Source: Vandiemenella viatica (Eukaryota; Arthropoda; Insecta; Orthoptera; Morabidae). Taken from it: a stretch of DNA of 64,000 nt. The notes beneath the pieces were generated by a model. That model had not been told where the DNA came from and ran no database searches. It saw only the letters and a program-made list of their open reading frames with translations. The first letter of the stretch is position 1; each line of letters opens with the position of its first letter. Below, one piece after another: positions 1 through 12,730 of the stretch. The stretch covers positions 100,535,992-100,599,991 of the forward strand of contig JARYHS010009186.1 of the NCBI GenBank assembly GCA_031002005.1, read 5' to 3'. The position numbers were made by a program, and so were the translations under genes.

Positions 1-1049
1 AGTTCTGCTAAGGTGAGTATTATTCACGAGATACCAGGCAAATCGTTATCTGTGACACTGACAAGAGGGCTTAATTCAAGGTTTCGGTGGTGTATTGACT
101 ATCATCATGAGGGAAACATTGTACAGTATTATGCAACGTATGGAGAGAACTGAGAGTTAGAAAGTTAAGAAAAGTCTATCAAACAATTCCAGAGAACGGT
201 TTCTTGATATAAATCTTTAAGAAAATTAATCATTCAACTATTCCCTGGTCAACTGACTTGACTACGGAAACACTTCTCATTCTGGAATACGAGCATCTTC
301 CAAACACTTTACGCATTGTTACGAAATACAATGACATGCAATGATGGCGTCTTAACTGGATTGCTATGACGTAAATCACTTTATCTTCGTCAAAATTACA
401 TGTAGTTACAAAATATTAACTCTCGTTTAATTAACTACATCTCTGAAATCATGGTTCGCCACGCATTACCATTTAAAGGGCAGGACAGTGATCTTTTTTG
501 GATGCATCTCCCGGTGCTATGGAACCCTTCTCCCGTTACTCACACTGTGCAAACCACTTTACAGGATCCATTTTGCGTTCTACAAGTCTGACTCTATAAC
601 CGCTGGATTTTGAGATCCCAAATGAAAATACACCAGAGTTCCGCTAATCCCAAGACTGAAGGTGGTTTTATTTGGCACCACTTTCTAAAAACGGATGTAT
701 AACCTCCTCTTGTTCAATACAAAATAAGTTACACGAAAGTTGAAATGTTTCACAACTAGCTTAGCTTATCCGGCATGTTACTGATAATTATGTGGACTTC
801 ATTATTCAGCAACCTAGATATCAGACAAATAGGGGACCGGACACTTTTCCAAAAAAAAAAAAAATCTGAAATTTAGTTAGAAATAATATTTATAAATTTA
901 GAAATCCAATATTTTTTCATGAAACAATAATGATTTATATTTTTAAATCAATGAATAAAATCTATTTCTCACAGTCAAACGAAACATCCATTACAGCGCG
1001 TGACGTTATATGTAAGGAAACAAGCGATTCAGCGCTGCGTTAACTTGTG

Positions 1050-1101
<52 letters not shown>

Positions 1102-1139
1102 TCATCGGATTCTTATAATAATTAGTTATTAGGGACGAT
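1..1139. other. AT-rich non-coding stretch
   Basis: No gene, splice-supported exon or recognisable transposon is visible here. The only notable item is a homopolymer of 49 T at 1052-1100, which may be the reverse-complemented poly(A) tail of an old retroposed copy, but no body of such a copy can be identified next to it. Confidence 0.5.
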
Positions 1140-1147
1140 CTTGTAAG

Positions 1148-1958
1148 CAGTGGCGTAGCTAAGGGGGGGCGGTCCGCCCCGGGTGTCACCCGTTTTGGGG
1201 TGACACCCACAATTCATGAAATGAAATAATCGAAAATAGTGTGATACAAAAAAAGGATTTTTTTCGTGTCCTTTGGTATCCAACTACTCCTGCTTTTATT
1301 TTTTTATTTTTTTTTTTTAAAAAAAGTTGATCTAGCGCTTTTTCAAATGCAATCAAGTGCATTGTCAGCTTTCGTTACAGTGGAGTGCAGTTATTGGCAG
1401 CACTGCGCTCTCTATGGCTCCAACAATCGCAGGAAATCGTACATGCCGTCCGTCACTGTTGTTTGGTTTGATAAAAGCGGCTGAGACTATAATGGAAGTT
1501 TTCTTGGACGATTACTTACAAAGCGAGGTAGTTTTGAAATTAAAGAAAAGATACCTAAAATTACCAAAATAAGGATAAGTAGATATAGTCAAATTGTAAT
1601 TTCTCTAATTATTTAAAGAACAATGTTTTTTTTCTGAAACTAAATAAAAAAAACCAGCTAAGTGTATGTCGGAACATGCATAGTCTAGGCTTTTATTTCC
1701 ATAGTCCGGTCATGAATTAACCTCAGACGATTTATGCGTGGCACTAAATTCATTTTTTAAAATTGTTTTTCGTTTATTTATGTTTTAAATGTTATTAATA
1801 TTACAATTTTATTAATAAACATTTTTTAAATAACAATAAATGTTTCTTTAACCACGTTTTATTAAAAATCATAATTATATTTTACTTAAAATTAAGTTTT
1901 CATGGGATGACACCATAGATATCCGCCCCGGGTGTCACCCAGGCTAGCTACGCCACTG
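1148..1958. mobile_element. hAT-type non-autonomous element (MITE) with TSD
   Basis: The left end reads CAGTGGCGTAGCTA and the right end is its inverted copy TAGCTACGCCACTG, so the element has terminal inverted repeats. It is flanked by an 8-bp duplication, CTTGTAAG at 1140-1147 and CTTCTAAG at 1959-1966 (one mismatch). An 8-bp TSD with a C-A-G start is the signature of the hAT superfamily. Just inside each end is a GC-rich segment with the palindromic word GGGTGTCACCC, followed by AT-rich filler of about 700 bp. No transposase domain can be read, so it should depend on an element elsewhere. Confidence 0.85.
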
Positions 1959-2319
1959 CTTCTAAGTAGACGTTGTTACATATTCTTTAAACCACTGTTG
2001 GTATCATGAATCCTGAAGTTACTAAAGTAGACAGTCGAAATCTCCCGATAGTGAATATAATAATGGTTTAGAATTTCTTTTGCCACTAATTTGGATTGTA
2101 GTGCTGCTGATTTTCGAAGTGTGAAAACATATTGTTAAGTGCAAGGTGTTTGCGAGTAAACGCTATCCATCTACTATCTTTCCGACGCGACGGCATCTCA
2201 CTGTGAAAGGCCAGCCCGCGCCGAACAGCAGAGTGAATGACCGGCGAGATTAAATTACAGCCCTCCACCAACAGTCAAATCACGCAATATAATGCGAACT
2301 TAACCATTGTTTAGATCGA

Positions 2320-2445
2320 TTTCTTTGCGGTTTGGCTGGTTTGTGACTTTAGTCTCTTACTAATCAGTATTGTGTGTGAACGTTTCTTTGTGGTTTAAAA
2401 ATTTGTTACTTCAGTCTCTTAGTAATCAGTACCGTGTGTGAGCGC
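2320..2445. repeat. imperfect 63-bp direct duplication
   Basis: The segment starting TTTCTTTGCGGTTT near 2320 is repeated, with mismatches, from TTTCTTTGTGGTTT near 2383. Both copies carry CAGTCTCTTA-like and CAGTATTGTGTGTGA-like words. It sits immediately upstream of the transposase remnant at 2456 and may be part of that element's 5' untranslated region. Confidence 0.5.
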
Positions 2446-2455
2446 GATTTGAATT

Positions 2456-2850
2456 ATGGTACGTCACAATTTGGAACAAAAAATATTCCTGTATGATACG
2501 TATATGAAGAAAAAGTCCTTTAAAAGGTGTCGCATTAAATTACGTCGCAAATATCCTGGCCCTTTAGGCCTACTGCCAGCTAAAACAATGATTCCGCGTT
2601 TAGTTAAAAAATTAAGAAAAACGTGTAATCAGCCGTGGCTTGTGGCTCCAGATCACCCGATTTAAACCTTTGTGACTTCTATCTTTGGTGTATGAAGGAA
2701 ATCCTCACACGTTCGAAGAACTTGAAAACAAAATCTGTCAAGTAATAATGTCCGAGGAGCGATGTGAAATCCAACGTGTGTCTCGAAACATGTTTAAAAG
2801 ATGTCAAATTCGCATTACGCAAGACGAGCGACACTTCCAGGATACTTAAT
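2456..2850 (+). pseudogene. Tc1/mariner-like transposase remnant, internally deleted
   Basis: The first ~45 codons encode an HTH-type N-terminus starting LEQKIFLYDTYMKKKSFKRC, of the sort found in insect Tc1-like transposases with a DUF4817-type helix-turn-helix. The sequence then jumps, within about 60 codons, to the transposase C-terminus: a decayed DDE-region tail around DLxxCDFYxWG at 2655-2690, an HTFEELENKI-like segment and a RVSRNMFKRCQIRITQDERHFQ-like end near 2840. The central catalytic core is absent and there are several stops. It is therefore a deleted, non-coding relic. A related C-terminus is at 36609-36908 and a related HTH at 11640-11965. Element ends were not found. Confidence 0.6.
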
Positions 2851-3559
2851 TATTTCCACTGGCCACTCGTTCGCCGCGGGCAGTTTCTTCGTTGTAGTGA
2901 TATATAGCAACAGGTATCGTTTCCCGGCGCACATCCTATTACAACTATTTTCCTAATTAATTGAATTTTGGAATAAAAGAAAACATAACCTCTACTGAAA
3001 GCAAATTCAATCTTTGTTATGAATGGCGTTTGATTTTTTTAAATGTATTAGCATATAGACTTAAAGTTTTGATTTCTCGTATTTTTAGATCGCCGAGAGA
3101 ATCTTCTGCTGATGATACCATAGGATATGCACAACTTCGTCGTGATTCTGGTATATGTACCATCAAGTGCAAGGTGTGCCCGGATCACAAAATTCGTTCG
3201 AAATCCTATCCATTGGAATTCCGTCGTATTGCTAGTTGAAACCACTTATTTATATTTCTGCTTTTCGTTGTACATCAATTAAGTAATCTGTCTATAGAAG
3301 TTCGTACTACACACCAACAATATGTCTTTCGTTTCATTACGACTATAACTTCACGAAACGCTTAAAATCACTTAATACCAGACTTAATACTGTTAGAATA
3401 ACAAATAACAGATCAAGTGGCTTTACACACATATAACGTCACGCGCGACGAGATCAGGTGATGTACTGTTTGCGCGGGAAATTAAACAGTTTAATATTTA
3501 CAAATGGTTTATGTACTTATAAAGCTTTATTTAAGTAAAGTATTATTTTTCTTGGCTAA

Positions 3560-3900
3560 ATATATACACAAGGGACATTTTGCCCGGTCCCTCAGCAAAG
3601 AAAAAGAATCCAAAATTGCCAAGCCAAACCAAAAATCCTCACCAGGTAAGCTCAGCGAAGAGTTTGAATCAGAAGAAGACCATATGGTCCCTCCTGATAA
3701 CGACAATGACGATGATCAGTTGGCGATTTCTCTAGGGGATAAACGTGGTAATGACATTTTCTGTGATGGACACTTTTCAGATGATGTCATATTCGAAGTG
3801 TGGTTTCAGTTCTACAAGTGTTAAGATTGGGCAGATATTGAATGTGTTGGAACGGAAAATGAAATATACTTGTAACTTCTGCAAGTTAAAAAAGAGAGAG
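3560..3900 (+). pseudogene. pogo-like transposase C-terminal fragment
   Basis: An open segment from 3504 to 3824 encodes a basic stretch, then an acidic D/E-rich linker, then a cysteine-containing tail. Reading through one stop near 3824, the pattern W-x-Q-F-Y-K-C-x-D-W-A-x-x-x-C-V-G...Y-T-C-N-F-C-K resembles the PHD-like zinc finger that ends many arthropod pogo-family transposases. The second cysteine of one pair is replaced by phenylalanine. No DDE domain is present upstream, so this is a 3' remnant. Two copies of GTAGCCCRTATTTGGACC lie just downstream at 4001-4018 and 4200-4217 and could belong to its terminal region. Confidence 0.5.
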
Positions 3901-4239
3901 AGAGACAGACAGAGATTTTAAAATGTCAAGTTAATAAAATTTTTGAACAAAATTTGGTGTTATCTAATTTTTTAGGAGATAAATTTCCTTTTGTATACAA
4001 GTAGCCCATATTTGGACCACCTCTTGAAAATCATTAATTCACTTTTATTTTTTTTAATCCTATGATTTTTGAAATTTAAAATTAGCTATCGGTGTTTTAA
4101 ACCCTCGTATTACCTTCAATTATTGTATATAGAAGCAAGTAGCATCAAAATTATCTATATTGAGTGATCAGGTTAATTATTAGGACCAAAACAAAAGTGG
4201 TAGCCCGTATTTGGACCTTCTCATCTACATGATAAATAT

Positions 4240-5330
4240 TTATCATATTTTATTATGAATGCTAAAAGACACTTAAATAAGGAATTTCAGGTTAAGAGAA
4301 TAAGTATAAATAACGATTTTCAATAAATAAAACAATTTTAGGTGTAATTTGTAATTCTTAAAAATAATAATTCATACTGATGGTATTTAAATAAGAAATG
4401 TTTAATGTGTAAGTAAAATATAAATGCATATCTAGTAATAATGCAACAAAAGTTTAATGCATGGCAAATATTTTAAGTGTGAAAAGATACATTCCATAAT
4501 TTGTGACAATATTACACAACCTTGATTTCAGAATATTCAGTTTTTAATTTGAAAGACATACCGGAAGATGGAGTGTTTTAAAATAATGAGAATAGTTTTA
4601 GATTCATCTCATAATAGTAAGAAGAAACAAATGATTATAAGATCAAAGATTTTTTCCTTAAACAAAAAAAAAAAAAAAAACAAAAAAAAAAAAAAAACTG
4701 ATTGCTTAGGATGCTGTTTAATGTGTAACTGATAGTTTTGTTTAATAGTTGTGATAATAGTTTTGTGTAGGGGTACATTTTGTAATCGCATAAACTAGAG
4801 ATAAATGGTAATTTTTCTAACATAAAAATTGGAAAGGAAAATTTTCATATATTTATTTTCTATATTTATTGGCTTTAAGTAATTTGTATGGATAAACTAA
4901 GGGATATTTGGAAAAAATCAGGGGAGTTGAAGTGCTTAAAATATTGAGATCATATCAAAATTTGGTGAAGATAAGGAAAGATTTAGGAAACACAGATTTT
5001 GCTATGTTCTGGGCTAAATAGTGTGTTGTGGCATAGAATGTTCTAGAAAAACTCAATGCTGAAAAAACCATAAATAAATGGGTTTCACACAAGACTAAAA
5101 AAAGGCATTAATAAATTTTTGAACATTTTCTGGCTATGGAATGAATGTTATAATTCTAGTTTACAGTTTTCTTCAGAGGTTAACCTGCAATCTGTATACT
5201 GAATATGGAAAGAATTCAAGTGATAGAGAGTGATTTGTATTATACATTTAATATCAGGAATTTACTTAATAACTAAAAGACAGTGAACTTTAAATAGTTC
5301 ATCAAGTATTTATTTAAAATTTAACTACAA
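4240..5330. other. AT-rich stretch without a recognisable gene
   Basis: Only low-complexity AT-rich sequence is seen, including two A runs around 4664-4700. Open frames on the minus strand here are poly-lysine or poly-phenylalanine artefacts of those runs. Confidence 0.5.
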
Positions 5331-5339
5331 CTTCTTGTA

Positions 5340-7812
5340 GTCCATTTGTCAGTAAAGTATTTATGGACTTAGTGGTCATTTGGTACAAGCAAGTTGCCTC
5401 CATGAGCGGCTTTAAGATTGTAACGTCCGGCATCCCCTGGTAACAGAAAGCAAATTGCCTCTGCCCAAACCTTGCACCACGATGACAGCATCTGCAGCTT
5501 CTGCTATAAAAGATCGGTCGTTCTCAGGTCCAAAATGTCTGACAATATCGACAAACATCGAAGGCTTCTCTTCAAAAATATCAGTTTCACTAACTGACCT
5601 ATGCCAAAAACTTGACTGTGACATCTGATGCATTCAAGAGATTCACTGTGATAACAACCACATAAGACCCAAGGTTGAAGACATGAGTCTTGTAATAGAG
5701 AGACCACATCCTAAATATGGGAGTGCTTTATTTGCCAACTTAATATAGTTATCAAATCAGCCTGCTTTACAGATTCTGATGAAATAGAAATACTTACAGT
5801 GGAAATGGACAAATGTACCTGACTTTCAGTTCAACCCTCCAAAATATTTCCATAATATACCAAACAAGATTGTCATCGTAGATTTCAGTAGTCATCATGT
5901 CGATTGGGGCTACACAAAAAGTAATAATAATGGCTTGGTGATAGAATTGTGGGCAGAGTCCAACAACTTGACTCTTATCCATGACCCAAAACAATCTGAA
6001 TCTTTCTTCAGCAACCACTGGAAAAGATGTTACTATCCTGTTCCCTTGTTCGTTAGTAACAACATCAGTCAAATGTGCAAGAATCAAGTCCTATCTTTGA
6101 TACCCCCCGCTCAACACAAGCCAATTATGTGCAGCGTACATCAAATTATTACACCAATGACTGTACCTTTCAAGAGACACTTCAATTTCAAAAGGGCACA
6201 GTGGAGTTTTTTAGAGAAATCGTTGATAACGAAATATCACAGTTAGCTCCAGATCCACGTAACTATCAACAGTTTGTAAAAATCATTAAAAAAAAGCTTC
6301 ATGACAGTGCATCCCATGAGGCTGCAGAATGAAGTACATCCCTGGACTGCAATCCAGCGAAGCTGACTTGTTCACTCTGTTTGAGGAAGATCCATTTTCT
6401 GAAGCAACCAGAGAATGTGGGGAATTACTAACACAAGCAAGAAGAAAAAAGTGGACTGACTTATCAGTAACACTGATATGACTCATAATAGTAAAAAAAC
6501 GTGGACAACTCTTAAAAAAAACTCACACACAACCATCATCAAACCACACAGTTATACAAGATCACTCCTGATAATATCGTGTACCAGCTACTTCTTAATA
6601 GCAAACCAGCCAGCAAAAGCAAGAACTGGACCACTGGAACCAAGATCATCCGTGACACTACTAGTGAAAATTCCATCATTAGTGCCTCAAGGAAGTGTTC
6701 CTGCTCCATCTTTATTTAACATCTACACCAATGATCAACCCCTGGACAACCATTGTATGTCCTTTATCTACACTGATGATCCTGCCCTAGCTGCTCAACA
6801 TGTGATTTTTGAGGGCGTTGAGGGTAGAATTATAACAGCTCTTGAATCCCTTGGAACCTACTACAAGCAGAATGATTTCAAGCCAAATCAAAAACAAACC
6901 AAAGTCTGTGCATTAAATGCGCTTAGCAAAATCTGAATGTGACCTGCAATGGATAAACTCTGTTGCACAGTGAAAATCCAAAATACCTGGGCGTAACTCT
7001 TGATTGAGTTCTGACTTTTAAAAGCCACAGTCGCAATGTCAAGATGAAAATATCAGCACGCAACAACATCTTAAGCAAGTTCACCGGATCTAGCTGGGGA
7101 GCTAACCCATGGGTCATCCATACCTCTGCCTTAGCATTATGCTATTCCGCAGCAGAGTATGCATGATCTGTGTGGCAAAAATCCAGCCATGCTAAGACAG
7201 TAGACGTAGTACTCCACAGAACATGCCAGCTCATCACGGGTTGTCTGAGACCATCACCTGTGAGAAAAGTGGAGATACTAACTGACATGGCCCCTGGAGA
7301 TATACGCCGGGAAGTTGCACCAGCGTGGCAAGGCTTAAAGTGAATGAAGATGTCCCACACCCCCCTAAATGGATATACAGCAGTGCTATTAAGACTAAAG
7401 TCCCATTCAAGCTTCATGTGAACTTCAAAGCCACCAACTGGAGCTCCAAGCAATGAAAGAATAATGGCTTGAGAGAAGAGATTACAACAAGGGTTCGAGC
7501 GGATCAAGCCAAAACAGGGTCTACCACCTGTGTCTGAACAACCATGGCCCATATGGAAGTCACTAAACAGGCTTTGAGTTGGAGTTGGCTGCTGCAAAGA
7601 TACACTTGCCACTTGGGGATACCTGGGAGAACAGCCAGTTACCACATGTTCATGTGGGGAGAGAGAAACCATGCTACATTTGCTGTCTTGTCCACAAATT
7701 GGAATAAATGTATCTCAATTTGTCCTCCAATCAGCTACTGACAAAGCCTTCGCGTTGGTAGAAAAACTATTACAAATTTGATGCTGTCATCGATATGACA
7801 AGAAGAAGAAAA
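5340..7812 (+). mobile_element. Jockey-clade LINE, decayed, endonuclease plus reverse transcriptase
   Basis: Read over several frames on the plus strand, the order is that of a Jockey-type ORF2. An APE endonuclease begins near 5620 with IQEIHCDNNHIRPKVED and LVIERPHPKYGSALF, followed by IVDFSSHHVDWGY, and the WAESNNLTLIHD region at 5945-5990. A linker with KYIPGL follows near 6330. Reverse transcriptase motifs include LVPQGSVPAPSLFNIYTND at 6680-6735 and FIYTDDPALAAQ (degenerate YADD box) at 6760-6800. The C-terminal domain ends in a DAVIDMTRRRK-like tail near 7785-7810. Stops and frameshifts are frequent (for example at 6479, 6935 and 7330), so it is inactive. The 5' end and ORF1 are truncated. 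Confidence 0.85.
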
Positions 7813-8189
7813 AGGTACAAGTAAGAACTAAATTAGGTAATTGCTACTAATCACTAATCTTTGAACATTTTTAAAAAGCACTCATATGGTCAAAGATCAC
7901 ACCATGATAAACAATAATATGCTGTCCCAACCCATATATAAATATAACAAACAATAAACAAATTTATACAAGTGCATAATACTAGTGTTACTTCTTAATG
8001 GTGTAAGATGGATACAGCCTTTGAACTGACTTGGAGACCATCAGACATGTTAAGAACAGATTTCGATCTCTTTCATATATGTTGAATGGTACTTAACATA
8101 TATGTCTCAAAATGCGATCTAGTTTTTGAGATATTCGCATGCAAATAAGCAAAAAATTCTAAATATCAGGTATGTAGAAAATTATTGCC

Positions 8190-8275
8190 CCTTCCAGTCA
8201 AATGGCAGTGTGGACTATGGGATAGGGTGTTAGTTTCATAATTTTCTGACCCGAGTTCAAACCGCCGTAGAATCA
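8190..8275 (+). repeat. possible tRNA-derived SINE fragment
   Basis: The segment has a tRNA-like layout: a weak A-box region near 8203-8220, a B-box-like GAGTTCAAACC near 8250-8262, and an A/T-rich tail. It does not fold as a clean functional tRNA. It could be the head of a tRNA-derived SINE or chance similarity. Confidence 0.3.
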
Positions 8276-8984
8276 AATATTTTTAATTATTTTTATTTAA
8301 AAAAAATGTCAAACTTAACTTATTTATTTTGTTAAAACTTTATTTACACACTTTTATTGAGCAAAATAAAATTTAAAACAAATCTCATTGCTTATAACAG
8401 ATACACCAAACATAATTTTGGCCCATAAATCAACAATGGGTTCCTAATATGACTCGCCCATACCCAATAAAATTATATCAGGAGGCGAATCTGCTACTAT
8501 ACTGGAATCTGACTCAAGAATTTTGCAATGTTTAAAAGCATTTGTCACTTGTCCTTCCATTTCCTTGTTGAGCTCCATTTTCTTTACGAATAGGCCTACC
8601 ATTTTATTTTCATCCATTTACACACAACCATTCTTGGAACAAATCAAGTGTAGAAGAAAGAAAGAAAAAACTATCTTCCCAATGCTACGTATTTCATTTT
8701 AAATACCTCTTAATGATATACAAGCAAAGAAACGACGAAGATGAAATAAATAACACGATAGTAACTATTTCAATTGAAAATGCACCAAAACAACTTATTA
8801 ACAAAGAGTGAAAAAATAATGTAAGAATGGATACTTTCATGATGTATGATTGCAATGAAGTTAGACCCGTTAATTCATTAAAAAAAAAAAAAAAAAAAAA
8901 AAAAAGAATTTTAGGAAAAAATTATGCTGAATTGTAGGTTATATGATTTGTTTTAAATTTTATTTCACTCAATAAAAGTGCCTC

Positions 8985-9047
8985 CCTGTCAGGCTAGATG
9001 GGTGACCTTTATTTTGCTATGGGCCTCACGCTGTCTTAATCTGACCC
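8985..9047 (-). mobile_element. end fragment of a hAT-type MITE (same family as 55313-55546)
   Basis: On the minus strand, starting at 9047, the sequence reads CAGGGTCAGATTAAGACAGC, then GGCCCATAGCAAA, GGTCACCCATCTAGCCTGAC and AGGGAGGC. This follows, in the same order, the left end of the MITE at 55313. Only one end is recognisable; the partner end is missing. Confidence 0.6.
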
Positions 9048-9934
9048 TGGTAGCAATTCAATAAACTTGTAATACTAGGTACATATGAAACATACCACAT
9101 TAATATGTGTTAAAGATCCAGACATAGCAGTTACTCAAGACTGAGCTGGAAAATCAACACATCATATTCATCAGATACCTCTTATAGCTACTCCTGTATG
9201 TTATAAATATCTTCATGAGATTAATGCATCACAATTTTGACCAGCCTAAGGTCATTTTTGGGGACTAGTGTCTTACTGAGTCTGCTAGAGCTCTAGCAGA
9301 ATCAGCAATAGACTATGTTTTCTGAAGATAATTTTAGGCTTGGTCGAAACATCAGGAAGAAAGAGGGGTATTTGTGACACAGATTGTGAAGAAATATATG
9401 AAATTATGATGGTTGTATAAACAGCAAAATTTTTTACACCTTAAGTAGTTGATAGCCCATCTTCCCTTCATCTCTCTCTCTCTATCAATATGCCTAGTCC
9501 ACACTTCATCAGAAAAAAAAGAACATTCATTACGCTATTATTCTTATTATTTTCATCATTATTTTTATGCCAAGTTTATTTTTATAGATCTACATCTTAT
9601 GAAAGTATTATTTAATTGTTCATTAGTTCTTCTTACTGCCACATACTATTAAAATTACATTTTTTAGTTAAAATGTTCTAATTGCACTCTATTTTCATTT
9701 TTAATGCTCTAAGAATTGTTTACAAATGCCCATCTTTTTCCCCCACAAGCAACTAAATTAAGTGAAATTTCAGTGGACCATTTTATGAACAACCTCCTTC
9801 ACCTAAAAAAATAACTAGCTTAGTTTCATAGTAACTTGGTGTACTTAAAAGTAATAATAATAATTTATCACAGAATCTGAAACACAGAGCCCTGGTTATC
9901 TCGAATTTGTGAAGCAAACACATAAATACCTGGC

Positions 9935-10010
9935 TACATTAGTTTTCAAACCTGTTACCTTGAATATCGTACACAAGAATTCTAACCACTGATGTACCAG
10001 ACAGCTCCTG
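9935..10010 (-). repeat. tRNA-derived SINE head (A and B boxes)
   Basis: On the minus strand a polymerase III A-box-like TGGTACATCAGTGGTTAGA (around 9999-9981) is followed about 30 bp later by a B-box-like GGTTTGAAAAC (9952-9942). This spacing is that of a tRNA-derived SINE promoter. No clear tail or TSD was identified. Confidence 0.45.
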
Positions 10011-10787
10011 AATGTTCGTTCATTGAAATTATTTTATTTGTTTTTGCTGAGTGTGCTAGAAATAGCACCAACCAATTTTGACAGAGTTTATATGGGACCA
10101 ATGATGGGGTATCATCTTTCAACTAACTTGAATATAAATACTCAATTTTGCCTACCCCCTTTTAATTTATAAATAAGTACTTGAATAACTGAGTTGAAAT
10201 TTTAGTGAGAGATGTCCTTGGGTGTCATCTTTCTGCTAAAAACTGTTTTCTGCAAATCAGTAAATATAAATAAAAAATTTCTTAGTTTTGTGTTTTGAAT
10301 TATATATATGTAAATACTAGTGATAAAATGTAAATCGGACCTATAAAAAGTCACACTATTTCATTTCAATAAAGATTCACACAAATCTGTGGGCTGGTTT
10401 CATACTAATTGGTGATAATACATTAAAAATATATATGTATATATTACTTGTTGATTTCAGAACCTCCTCCTCTGATGTTGGTTAAAAAGATAAATTTTTA
10501 TTCTGAATTAAAAAAATATAAGGGTGAGGAAAAGGTTTGTTGACAAATAAAGTAAATGATATTGAGGAATGATAACTATTTCTTATGCAGTTGTAAGATA
10601 ATTTAACAAATTATTTTTAATCTCCCATTTATATAAATAAATAAATAATATACAGCTTTTTCCAGAATGTGTTTTACCACATCCTAATCATGCTCTGTTC
10701 AATACATTCTACACCTGAATCATAAACCTTACTTAAACAAGTCCTTCAAGGAATTAATTGATATCCCTCATTGTTATAACTCTGTCA

Positions 10788-10800
10788 TTTATTATTTATT
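10788..10800 (-). terminator. candidate polyadenylation signals
   Basis: On the minus strand two AATAAA hexamers begin immediately after the TAA stop of the SV2-like gene. Being so close to the stop, they would give a very short 3' UTR; more AATAAA words occur near 10630-10650. Which one is used cannot be told from sequence. Confidence 0.35.
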
Positions 10801-10856
10801 TTACTGAAGGGCTGCCTTGTTGGTGATAGGTAGCAACAATGTCACGCTGCAGGCAA
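10801..10856 (-). CDS. SV2-like MFS transporter, terminal coding exon
   Basis: This is the last coding exon of the minus-strand transporter gene. The intron before it ends in a strong acceptor, AATTTTTATTTTTCAG, at 10872-10857. One base from the exon at 13571 (C) plus TT completes a leucine codon. The exon then encodes ACSVTLLLPITNKAALQ and a TAA stop at 10803-10801. This is the end of TM12 followed by the short LPxTxxKALx tail typical of SV2/SLC22-like transporters. AATAAA words lie directly after the stop (10800-10795 and 10793-10788). The phase match with 13571-13698 and the conserved tail make this a well-supported call. Confidence 0.85.
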
Positions 10857-11639
10857 CTGAAAAATAAAAATTTGAATCATTTTAAATATATGACATTTAT
10901 GTATCACTTATTTATACTTTGTACTTTTCAAATATTAAGATATCATTCACTCAAGTAGAGATGCAATTTTTGTAGGTAGTTTTCATATATTTCTTAATCT
11001 TAATTGACCTCTCAATTTTGGACATCATCATCAAGAGTAGATTAATGCTAATACTTTGCATATTACAACCAGTGAAGATTAAGTGTGTCTCTATAGTAAG
11101 AAAAGTTAAGAGTAGTGAAACCATTATTGTAATTACATCACTGGTGTGAGTTTAATGTAATTATGGTAAGCTTCTGACAGGTTTTTGAATAAGATTATCT
11201 GAGGTACAAAAATATATAATCCATTAAAAAAGACAAAAAATATAGGAGAATCAAAATAAAATATAAATTATTCACAAATTTATTTAAAATTAGTTATAAA
11301 ACTGTAAATCACTAGGACCACAGTAAATGATTTCGAGTGTTAGATACTCTTTCCATTTCAAAAGATAGTAGCACATAATAAACATTTTCCTGAGGGTACC
11401 AATAATTACAGAATGGAAGCTATAGAAAATTAAAGGAGAAAATTATTGTACCAGGTGTTTCTAAATGAATATCGTGGTTTTGATTGCATAAAATATTAAA
11501 TTATAATTAATGCATGAAATGAAAGAGCAACTCAAACAGTTCTGTTGGCACCTGTGTGCATACAATGTTTCCTCTGTCATCTATTAGAAAAGTTCTAGTA
11601 GCAAAAATAGTGACTAATGAGCAGAAATCTTTCTGTTTT

Positions 11640-11965
11640 CTGTAGTTCGCAAAGACTGAATCTCTAGATACTGTGCTATGTACATTCCAGATTAAATTCA
11701 GCTTTAATCCCCCAAGTGATAATAACATCCGTAGATGGTATCATCAATTTGAAAATACCAGCTGCCTTTGCAAAGGGAAGAGAATGGGATGACTAAGGGT
11801 TAGTGAAGAGTGCGACGAGCGAGTGAGAGAGTCCTTCACATGTAGCCCGAAGAAATCAGTTCAGAAGGCTACTCGTGAATTAGCAATTCCAGTGATGACT
11901 GCTTGGAAAGGTTTACAGAAAAACTTACAACTATGTACAGTACATAAGTGGAGGTTTAGCAGACG
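11640..11965 (+). pseudogene. Tc1-like transposase N-terminal HTH remnant
   Basis: The plus strand encodes, with small frame changes, the DUF4817-type helix-turn-helix region of insect Tc1-like transposases. The readable pieces are CVLxFAKTESLDTV, PPSDNNIRRWYHQFENTSCL, CKGKRMG, then RVSEECDERVRESFTCSPKK, SVQKATRELAIPVMTAWKGL and a decayed tail. The DDE domain does not follow. It lies in the intron between the last two exons of the SV2-like gene and is a fossil. Confidence 0.7.
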
Positions 11966-12730
11966 TGAAGGTGAAAAAATTATAATCATTTAGAATTTCA
12001 TTCATTAATAGAAATAAACTTAAAATCAACCTAAGAACATTTTTTCCAAATTTAACATTTTCCGAAAGTATCACCTACTTCCAGTTAACACTGCCATATT
12101 TTTTTTTACCTCATATTAAAAAAAAAAAGATGCAACATTGCTCAAGTGAATTAAATTGATATCTATTCACAGAGACACCAAAGAAACAATCTTTGTTATA
12201 AGAAATAAATGGAGTTTCCAACTCAATTCATTCTAGTGACAAACCAAATGTTTTGCACAATACTGCTCTCATTACCCTTCCTTCAACCCTTCTTACTTCA
12301 CATGCAAGGTCAACTTGCAATTTGTAACTTAGCTAACAACAGCATTATTAACCTTATCAAAGGAACTTAAGACAAAAACAACCACATTGTTTTTTGGTTA
12401 TTGGCAATGGACTCAATTTTGTATAAAGCAAAAAGAAATCTATGAAATATATTTATTGCATTGTAAACAAAACCTCCATTATACCTTCTCTTTAAAACTT
12501 GTAGAGGCAGAGGCAGAAGCAGAGCTATGAATTATAGTGAAGTTACGCACTCATGGATGAGGAGGCAGAGCTCCATTATGACCCTAGTTGACATCGCACA
12601 TACACAGAATCTATAAACTTTACTTGGTACTTTTTATGTGTGTTAACAAAGAACATTAATATTTGTAACTTAGTGTCTGCATGTAGAATGTAGAAGCAAA
12701 GGTATCAAGATTTCCTGCAATGAGTTTTTG

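Noticed and set aside
2961..3245. 92-codon plus-strand and 65-codon minus-strand frames
   Set aside because: They overlap each other, lack recognisable motifs and lie between transposon fossils.
4609..4823. Poly-phenylalanine minus-strand frames
   Set aside because: Translation of A/T homopolymers; no gene evidence.
7142..7672. 176-codon minus-strand open frame
   Set aside because: It lies antisense to the C-terminal domain of the Jockey LINE, which is readable on the plus strand.
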